Assembly: GCA_937998635.1 (NCBI GenBank)
Contig: CALLDA010000087.1
Span: 1-7,621 of the forward strand
Length of the DNA stretch: 7,621 bases
Direction of reading: 5' to 3'
Origin: an uncultured Pseudomonadales bacterium
GTDB taxonomy: Bacteria > Pseudomonadota > Gammaproteobacteria > Pseudomonadales > Porticoccaceae
Part shown: piece by piece, positions 1-5,062 of the stretch
Layout: each line of letters begins with the position of its first letter
Position numbering within the stretch: the first letter of the stretch is position 1
Notes under the pieces: model-generated
Databases searched by the model: none
What the model was told of the DNA's origin: nothing
What the model saw: only the letters and a program-made list of their open reading frames with translations
Translations under genes and position numbers: made by a program

Positions 1-266
1 CACCGGCGATGACCGCCATGCCAGTAGTCACCATCGTTATAAAGGTACTGCATGTTGGTATCCATAACATCAGCACCTTCAAGAGATTCGCCGGACTTGA
101 AGGTTCGCTCCCAAACCCGTCCGGTTTTCAAATTCCGCATCCGAACCCGGTTAAATGCCTGGCCTTTGCCGGGCTTTACGAATTCATTTTCCAGTATCGC
201 GCAGGGATCACCGTCGAGCATTACTTTCAAACCGGATCGAAATTCATTGGTAGAATATGTCGCCAT
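1..266 (-). CDS. efp: Elongation factor P, N-terminal part (cut by window edge)
   Basis: EF-P binds between the P and E sites of the ribosome and relieves stalling at polyproline stretches. The reverse strand from the ATG at 266-264 reads MATYSTNEFRSGLKVMLDGD, close to E. coli EF-P. The modification loop VKPGKGQAF carries Lys34, the residue that EpmA and EpmB beta-lysylate, so this is the E. coli-type EF-P rather than the arginine-rhamnosylated type. A GAGG Shine-Dalgarno lies 5 nt before the ATG. Only 88 codons are in the window, against about 188 in the family; this covers the KOW-like N-terminal domain and the start of the OB domain. The match holds to Tyr81-Trp82-His83. The last five residues (GGHRR) do not fit the family, which has Phe-Met after WH, so positions 1-17 may hold a frameshift or an end-of-sequence artefact. 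The gene is divergent from epmB. Family identity is near certain; integrity of the gene is not. Confidence 0.95.
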   Translation of the reverse strand, partial: MATYSTNEFRSGLKVMLDGDPCAILENEFVKPGKGQAFNRVRMRNLKTGRVWERTFKSGESLEGADVMDTNMQYLYNDGDYWHGGHRR

Positions 267-305
267 TCTCGCCTCTATAATTAACCGCTCATGTTGAGGG
301 CCGCT
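267..305. promoter_or_regulatory. Divergent efp/epmB start region
   Basis: Only 39 nt separate the efp ATG (266) from the epmB ATG (306). The gap holds the efp ribosome binding site (GAGG on the minus strand, 275-272) and the epmB ribosome binding site (GAGGG, 296-300, 5 nt before ATG 306). A TATAAT at 276-281 on the plus strand is a possible -10 box, but I find no good -35 at 16-19 bp. With so little room, the efp promoter must lie at least partly inside epmB coding sequence, and the epmB promoter partly inside efp. The ribosome binding sites are seen in sequence; the promoter assignment is weak. Confidence 0.5.
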
Positions 306-1310
306 ATGATACCCTACACTGCTATCCCTTTGCAGACCTGCACCTGGCAGGAAGAGCTCTCTCGGGCGGTGCGCGATCCCCGCGAGTTATTCGACTTGCT
401 AGAACTCAATACCAGCACACTGCTTTCATCCCTGGCCGCTCATAAAGACTTCAAACTGATGGTGCCCCGTCCCTATCTGGCGAAAATCCAGAAGGGCAAC
501 ATTAACGATCCCTTATTGGCTCAGGTGCTCCCTCTAGGTGCGGAGTTGGTAGAAACAGTGGGTTATAGCGTTGATCCTTTGGAAGAGGCTAGCGCCAACC
601 CCGCCCCCGGACTGATCCACAAATATCACGGTCGGGTATTGCTGATCGTCAGCCCGGCCTGCGCGGTGCACTGCCGTTATTGCTTCCGGCGACATTTTCC
701 TTATCAGGACAATCAACCGGGCCGTAAACAGTGGCAACAGGCTCTCGATTATATTGCTGCCGACTCCAGCATCAGCGAAGTGATTTTTAGCGGCGGCGAT
801 CCATTGGCTGCTAAGGATAATCATCTGCATTGGCTGACCACTCATATCGCCGCGATAACCCATGTTAAAAGACTCAGAGTACATACCCGTTTCCCAGTGG
901 TGATTCCCGCTCGCATTAACAGTGACTGCCTACAATGGCTTACCGAGACCCGACTAAAAACCATAATCGTACTTCATGCAAATCATGCCAACGAATTAGG
1001 CGACGACACTCACCAGGCGGTCATGCAACTTAAAGCTGCAGGGGTAGATGTGCTTAACCAGGCGGTACTTTTAAAAGGCATTAACGATGATCCACAGGCC
1101 CTGATCTCGCTCAGTGAAAAACTCTTTGCGACAGGAATACTGCCCTACTATCTACACACCCTCGACCCCGTTCAGGGCGCTGCCCACTTCGCTATTGGCC
1201 GCCAGGAGATAGACCGACTGCAACAACATTTGCTGACTTCACTGCCCGGCTATCTGGTACCAAAGCTGGTTCTGGAAAAGCCTGGAGCAGCATCTAAAGT
1301 ACCGCTGTAA
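306..1310 (+). CDS. epmB: EF-P (R)-beta-lysine generating aminomutase EpmB
   Basis: A radical SAM, PLP-dependent lysine 2,3-aminomutase that converts L-alpha-lysine to (R)-beta-lysine, which EpmA then attaches to Lys34 of EF-P. From the ATG at 306 the protein has 334 residues (E. coli EpmB has 342). It carries the 4Fe-4S motif CxxxCxxC as Cys119, Cys123 and Cys126 in ACAVHCRYCFRRHFPY. SGGDP at 162-166 is the SAM-contact region. The C-terminal SKVPL holds Lys331, the expected PLP Schiff-base lysine. Further family signatures are PGLIHKYHGR, NHANE and LDPVQGAAHF. It ends right after SKVPL, about ten residues shorter than E. coli. I chose ATG 306 over ATG 291 because GAGGG sits 5 nt before 306 and nothing comparable precedes 291. 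It lies back to back with efp, its substrate gene; no epmA is in the window. Confidence 0.95.
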   Translation: MIPYTAIPLQTCTWQEELSRAVRDPRELFDLLELNTSTLLSSLAAHKDFKLMVPRPYLAKIQKGNINDPLLAQVLPLGAELVETVGYSVDPLEEASANPAPGLIHKYHGRVLLIVSPACAVHCRYCFRRHFPYQDNQPGRKQWQQALDYIAADSSISEVIFSGGDPLAAKDNHLHWLTTHIAAITHVKRLRVHTRFPVVIPARINSDCLQWLTETRLKTIIVLHANHANELGDDTHQAVMQLKAAGVDVLNQAVLLKGINDDPQALISLSEKLFATGILPYYLHTLDPVQGAAHFAIGRQEIDRLQQHLLTSLPGYLVPKLVLEKPGAASKVPL

Positions 1311-1439
1311 TTGTCTCAAGGAATATCAACGACAAAAACACATGCTTTAAACGACAATATAAGGATTAAGCTGTCAATAAAACTCAATCACTAAAATCCG
1401 AATCAAACACCCGACCCAGGGCCTACGTACTTATCGCTC

Positions 1440-1451
1440 TTTTGCGCAAAA
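1440..1451. promoter_or_regulatory. Perfect 12-bp palindrome TTTTGCGCAAAA
   Basis: TTTTGCGCAAAA is its own reverse complement. It sits about 40 bp upstream of the proposed -35 of the fimX-like gene, a position suited to a dimeric activator or to a repressor acting at a distance. There is no loop and no following T-run, so it is not a terminator. I do not recognise the regulator, and its role as an operator is inference. Confidence 0.35.
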
Positions 1452-1491
1452 TCACGTCCCAGCTGTAAATAAACACGCCACAAAATACAAT

Positions 1492-1521
1492 TTGGTATAC
1501 TTTGACAGCCGCCACTATAAT
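1492..1521 (+). promoter_or_regulatory. Probable sigma70-like promoter of fimX
   Basis: TTGGTA (1492-1497, four of six matches to the -35 consensus) and TATAAT (1516-1521, perfect -10) are separated by 18 bp. Transcription would begin near 1528, giving a leader of about 60 nt. A second -10-like TATACT at 1496-1501 overlaps the -35. The nearby TTGACA (1502-1507) is only 8 bp from TATAAT and cannot serve as its -35. Confidence 0.5.
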
Positions 1522-1570
1522 GCTTGCCGCTGTGGCAATAAGCCAACAAAGCCAATATAGAGTTGTTCAC

Positions 1571-1590
1571 AAGGATACAATGAACTAATG
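1571..1590 (+). promoter_or_regulatory. fimX ribosome binding region with ATG-AAC-TAA mini-frame
   Basis: AAGGA (1571-1575) is 4 nt before an ATG at 1580 and 12 nt before the gene's own ATG at 1588. The upstream ATG opens a frame of only two codons (ATG AAC TAA, 1580-1588), whose last stop base is the first base of the 1588 ATG (TAATG). Ribosomes could start at 1580, stop at once and restart at 1588, or bind 1588 directly at an over-long spacing. The sequence is seen; the coupling is inference. Confidence 0.45.
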
Positions 1591-3678
1591 CAAGCCGATG
1601 GTGAAATTAACCTGTTGATCGCTCACGGAAATGTGGATCAAGCGAACCAACTGATCAGTGTCTTAAGAGATACATCTTATACGGTTCACAGCACCGTTAT
1701 TGACGCGAGCTCCGATCTCAATAGTTTGCTTAAGCAACAACGTTGGGATCTCGCTCTACTAGAACTCGAAAACCAGGCTGTTCAAGTTCGCGACGTTGTG
1801 TCGACACTGAAAAAAAACAATCTTGATGTAGCCACTATTGTTATTACTGCCGGTTCAGAAGGTCAGCCCTACGTTGAAGGCTTGCGAATGGGCGCCGACT
1901 ACGTGGTGCCCATGGATGAAGACCAATATTTTCTATTAGCTGTTGCTAACGGCCTTACCCAACTTGAGCATCGCCGCAAAAAAGACTTTTGGAAAAATCT
2001 GTATCTTAAAGCAGAAGCCCGCTGCGACAGGCTTATGGATAACTGTAAAGACGCTATTGCCATTGTTCAGGAGGGCACATTCGTCTTTGTTAACCATAGC
2101 TATAGCCACTTGTTCGGCTATCAGGATGTCGATGACATGCTAATGCTGCCGGTTATAGACACGATAGGGGATGCGTCACAAACGGCGCTAAAACCCTACC
2201 TAAAAGCCTTGTCTGCTGAGCAATCAGTCGAGGAAACATCGATCGAAATAACTGGTATTACCCCAGATGACCAGGCTGTTCATACCACTATTGATATTTC
2301 TGCGGTACTTTACCAAAGCGAGCCAGCACTCCAGTTTTTAGTCCCACATAAACTGCTAACGCCAGCGATCACGGCTCAATCAGATATCAATTCAACATCC
2401 CATAACGTCTCCGACATCCAACCTAAAAAGGTCATCGCAGCTATCGATCAGGCCATTCTCAAAGCTGTACGTACTGAAGAGCGATCCCTGTTTATGTACA
2501 TCCGTGCCGACCAGATCCACGAGTTTGGTGAAAAGTCTGGAGCTGTCGCTGCCGAACAAATACTCAACGGCCTACAGGAATACGTTATTTCCAGGACGCC
2601 TCTTGCACAAAACGTATTAAAATTTTCTGAAGATGTTCTGGTTGCTCTGGTCGGCATAAAAACCATAGACGAAGGCCGTAAATATGCCGAAGACCTGAGT
2701 CGAGAAATTGCCACTAAAACATTTTCTGCCGGTGAGGAGAGCATCGCCCTGTCGCTCAGCATTGGCGTCTGTGCGCTCAACCATTCTGGACAAACGGCTG
2801 TAGAGTGCCTCAAGCAATGTCAGCAGGCCGTAGCTTCTGGGGACGCAAATCTGAATAGGCCTGACAATAATACTAATATCTACTGTTTTGAAAATGAGGC
2901 ACCTGACCGATTTGAATCTGAAAAATCGGTCATTGAATTTGGTCATTTGCTATTGGAAAAACATCTGATTGGGATTGAATTTCAGCCCATAGCAGCACTA
3001 CAGGGAGAGGTTGCCGAGTACTACGAAGTGTTAATGAGGCCCAAAGTGGATGAATATCCCTATGCGGTACCAGAGGATTTTGTCGATAAAGTTTTTAAAA
3101 CCAAGGTAGGTGGAGAAATAGATCGCTGGGTTATTCTCGAAGCGGTAAAAACGCTGGCCGATAAACTCCAAAGGAGCCCTGAGACAAAATTATTTATCAA
3201 CCTCAGTGCAACCTCTATTCAGGATAGCGGGTTTACCGCATGGTTAAAAATCGCACTCCAGGCCGCTAATATTTCACCTGAACAGCTGATCTTCCAGTTT
3301 CGAGAAATAGATGTTGGTCGTTACCTTAACCAGTCTGAAAAGCTGGTTCATCAACTCAGACAATTGCAGGCCCAAACAGCATTGACGCAATTTGGTCTAT
3401 CTATAAACCCGCTATTAATCGTGGACAGATTAGCTATCGATTTTCTTAAGCTTGATAAGATACTGGTACAAGAAGCTATAAACGGCGGCGATGCCGCTAA
3501 ACCGATGGAGACCGTATTAAGTTCTGTGGCAAATTCGACAGCTCAGGTGATAGTCCCCTTCATCGAAAACCCTTCGATCATGCCTTTGCTTTGGCAACAC
3601 GGGGTCGCATATATACAGGGCTATTATGTTCAGGAACCGATGCCGACAATGTCCTACGACTTTATCGAAGGTGCTTAA
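1588..3678 (+). CDS. fimX: FimX-like degenerate REC-PAS-GGDEF-EAL c-di-GMP effector
   Basis: FimX binds c-di-GMP through an inactive EAL domain and promotes type IV pilus assembly and twitching at the cell pole, via PilZ and PilB. This protein has 696 residues (P. aeruginosa FimX about 691) and the same domain order. Residues 1-130 form a receiver-like domain with Glu59 where the phosphorylated Asp would be and no N-terminal acidic pair. A PAS domain spans about 145-255. A GGDEF domain spans about 285-435 with SEDVL (347-351) in place of GGDEF and no RxxD inhibitory site. An EAL domain spans about 455-690 with EVL (480-482), the variant I recall in P. aeruginosa FimX. Asn538, Glu573, Lys621, Glu660 and Gln677 remain, but Gln570 replaces a metal-binding Glu, and Thr600-Gln601 replace the DD of DDFG. 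Neither cyclase nor phosphodiesterase activity is expected. Neighbouring serB also supports FimX. There is no membrane segment, so it is cytoplasmic. Confidence 0.88.
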   Translation: MQADGEINLLIAHGNVDQANQLISVLRDTSYTVHSTVIDASSDLNSLLKQQRWDLALLELENQAVQVRDVVSTLKKNNLDVATIVITAGSEGQPYVEGLRMGADYVVPMDEDQYFLLAVANGLTQLEHRRKKDFWKNLYLKAEARCDRLMDNCKDAIAIVQEGTFVFVNHSYSHLFGYQDVDDMLMLPVIDTIGDASQTALKPYLKALSAEQSVEETSIEITGITPDDQAVHTTIDISAVLYQSEPALQFLVPHKLLTPAITAQSDINSTSHNVSDIQPKKVIAAIDQAILKAVRTEERSLFMYIRADQIHEFGEKSGAVAAEQILNGLQEYVISRTPLAQNVLKFSEDVLVALVGIKTIDEGRKYAEDLSREIATKTFSAGEESIALSLSIGVCALNHSGQTAVECLKQCQQAVASGDANLNRPDNNTNIYCFENEAPDRFESEKSVIEFGHLLLEKHLIGIEFQPIAALQGEVAEYYEVLMRPKVDEYPYAVPEDFVDKVFKTKVGGEIDRWVILEAVKTLADKLQRSPETKLFINLSATSIQDSGFTAWLKIALQAANISPEQLIFQFREIDVGRYLNQSEKLVHQLRQLQAQTALTQFGLSINPLLIVDRLAIDFLKLDKILVQEAINGGDAAKPMETVLSSVANSTAQVIVPFIENPSIMPLLWQHGVAYIQGYYVQEPMPTMSYDFIEGA

Positions 3679-3699
3679 GCGCAGCTACGCAAAATTTGC

Positions 3700-4920
3700 T
3701 CACCAGGCATCCCGATCACGTATACCCATCAGATATAAAATACCGTCCAGGCCAATATTCGAAATCGCCTGCTTGGCGCTAGCCCGGACCAAAGGCTTGG
3801 CACGGTAAGCAATTCCTAAACCGGCAATACTCAACATAGGCAAGTCATTAGCACCGTCACCCACCGCAACAGTTTGCTCTAATTTGATGTTTTCTTTCGC
3901 CGCCAACTCCACGAGGATTTCGGCCTTGCGCTGACCATCGACGATTTCTCCCCTTACCTCGCCGCTGACGACACCGTTGACGATTTCCAGGTTATTGGCA
4001 TACATATAATCTATGCCCAGACGATCACGAATACGCTCGCCAAAAAACGTAAAACCACCGGATAAAATTGCCGTCTTATAGCCCAGTGCTTTGAGGGTAT
4101 CGACCAGATACTCAGCACCCTCAGTCAGGGTCAGGCGCTCGGCAACTTTATCAAGCACCGAGGCATCCAGACCTTTCAACATGGCGACTCGTTGCCGGAA
4201 GCTACTCTGAAAATCGATCGCCCCAGCCATTGCCCGCGCCGTGATCGCTGCCACTGCCTCGCCTACTCCAGCCTCCAGGGCCAGCTCATCAATCACTTCG
4301 CCTTCAATCAGCGTCGAGTCCATATCAAACAGCACCAGACGGCGATGTCGCCTATAAACGCTGTCCTCCTGGTAGGCAATATCGACATTCATCTGGGAAG
4401 ACAGTTCGAGTAGAGACTTTCGGTAATCACCAATATTTAAGCCTTCGCCGCGAACAGAAAACTCCACGCAGGCCTTGCCGGTGTTACCGGGTTTATTCAA
4501 TTGATCAAGAGGAATACGCCCGGACAAGCGAGAAATATGGTCAACATTTAAACCTTCGGCAGCTGTCACCTCGGTGACTTTTGCGATGTGTTCGGCAGTA
4601 ATCAAGCGCGCTAACAAAGTCACAATATGCTGAGGCTTACCCTGCTGGCCTACCCACTTCTCATAACTATCTTCGCTAACCGGTTCGAAACGAACTTGCA
4701 CATCCAGTTCGTGGAGTCGAAACAACACATCTTTAAGAACCGGCGCAGCCTCGTGACTTTGCGGAATTTGCGCAAGAATCCCCAAGCTTAAATTATCATG
4801 AATAACCGACTGGCCGACATCGAGAATATTGACATCATACTGCGCCAATACCGCTGTCACTGCGGTGGTAATGCCTGGCCTGTCATCACCGGATACATTG
4901 ATCAGTAGAATATCTTTCAC
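3700..4920 (-). CDS. serB: Phosphoserine phosphatase SerB with two ACT domains
   Basis: Hydrolyses O-phospho-L-serine to serine, the last step of the phosphorylated serine pathway, using Mg2+. The protein has 406 residues. An ACT domain spans about 3-80 (DILLINVSGDDRPGIT), and a second ACT-like domain about 97-180 (HIVTLLARLITAEHI). The HAD phosphatase domain runs from about 194. The nucleophile motif is Asp199-Met-Asp201-Ser-Thr, motif II is SGG at 287-289, the motif III lysine is Lys332 in the RKAEIL context, and GDGANDLPM begins at 354. All catalytic residues are present, so it should be active. It starts with GTG (4920-4918), because the ACT fold begins at residue 3 and no ATG precedes it; the ribosome binding site is weak (AGG about 11 nt upstream). 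Its stop is 21 nt from the convergent fimX stop, with no T-tailed hairpin between them. It is divergent from the membrane-protein gene across a short shared promoter region. Confidence 0.95.
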   Translation of the reverse strand: MKDILLINVSGDDRPGITTAVTAVLAQYDVNILDVGQSVIHDNLSLGILAQIPQSHEAAPVLKDVLFRLHELDVQVRFEPVSEDSYEKWVGQQGKPQHIVTLLARLITAEHIAKVTEVTAAEGLNVDHISRLSGRIPLDQLNKPGNTGKACVEFSVRGEGLNIGDYRKSLLELSSQMNVDIAYQEDSVYRRHRRLVLFDMDSTLIEGEVIDELALEAGVGEAVAAITARAMAGAIDFQSSFRQRVAMLKGLDASVLDKVAERLTLTEGAEYLVDTLKALGYKTAILSGGFTFFGERIRDRLGIDYMYANNLEIVNGVVSGEVRGEIVDGQRKAEILVELAAKENIKLEQTVAVGDGANDLPMLSIAGLGIAYRAKPLVRASAKQAISNIGLDGILYLMGIRDRDAW

Positions 4921-4972
4921 AAACGTTTATACCTGAGGCCACAGCTAGCTATTATAATGGAGGCATGGCTAA
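4921..4972. promoter_or_regulatory. Shared serB/membrane-protein promoter region with symmetric ATTATAAT
   Basis: ATTATAAT at 4951-4958 is a perfect palindrome. It gives TATAAT on the plus strand (4953-4958) and TATAAT on the minus strand (4956-4951), so one element could act as -10 for both divergent genes. A second palindrome, AGCTAGCT (4943-4950), abuts it. I see no good -35 on either side (minus-strand TTTCTA at 18 bp, plus-strand TACCTG at 17 bp), so an activator or an UP-type contact may be needed. Minus-strand transcription would start near 4944, giving serB a leader of about 24 nt. Confidence 0.45.
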
Positions 4973-5062
4973 TATAGAAAGGCAGCGAGCGCTCTGAAGA
5001 ATAGATATTCCAATTTAAGCCTTGAACGGCAATTACTGCTCTCCGCACTCAGCTTTTGCTTT

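Larger units (their letters stand above)
1311..1587 (+). promoter_or_regulatory. epmB-fimX intergenic region
   Basis: This 277-nt AT-rich stretch between two same-strand genes has no convincing ORF. It contains no intrinsic terminator for epmB: the only pairing near the stop is TTGTC 1311-1315 with GACAA 1331-1335, too weak and without a T-run. In order it holds a 12-bp palindrome (1440-1451), a probable promoter (1492-1521), a small hairpin TTGCC-GCTGT-GGCAA (1524-1538) in what would be the early transcribed leader, and the ribosome binding region of the next gene. Confidence 0.6.

Noticed and set aside
9..297. Plus-strand frames of 91 and 81 codons at the left edge
   Set aside because: They are antisense to the clear EF-P frame and resemble no protein family.
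291..305. ATG at 291 as the epmB start
   Set aside because: It has no ribosome binding site, while GAGGG sits 5 nt before ATG 306, and EpmB homology does not need the five extra residues.
1502..1521. TTGACA followed by TATAAT as a fimX promoter
   Set aside because: The spacing is 8 bp, far too short for sigma70; TTGGTA at 1492 with an 18-bp spacer fits better.
1524..1538. TTGCC-GCTGT-GGCAA hairpin as an attenuator or riboswitch
   Set aside because: Only a 5-bp stem without a T-run or conserved riboswitch core; too small to support.
2448..2946. Minus-strand frames opposite the FimX GGDEF region
   Set aside because: They overlap a well-supported gene, show no family motif and have no promoter or ribosome binding site that I can see.
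3679..3699. Terminator between convergent fimX and serB
   Set aside because: GCAAAATTTGC (3689-3699) is a short AT-rich palindrome with no GC stem or T-run; it is not a believable intrinsic terminator.
4989..4997. CTC-TGA as a prfB-like +1 frameshift joining ATG 4965 to the membrane-protein frame
   Set aside because: A +1 shift there leads to GAA GAA TAG, an immediate stop; the main frame needs a -1 shift and there is no slippery heptamer.
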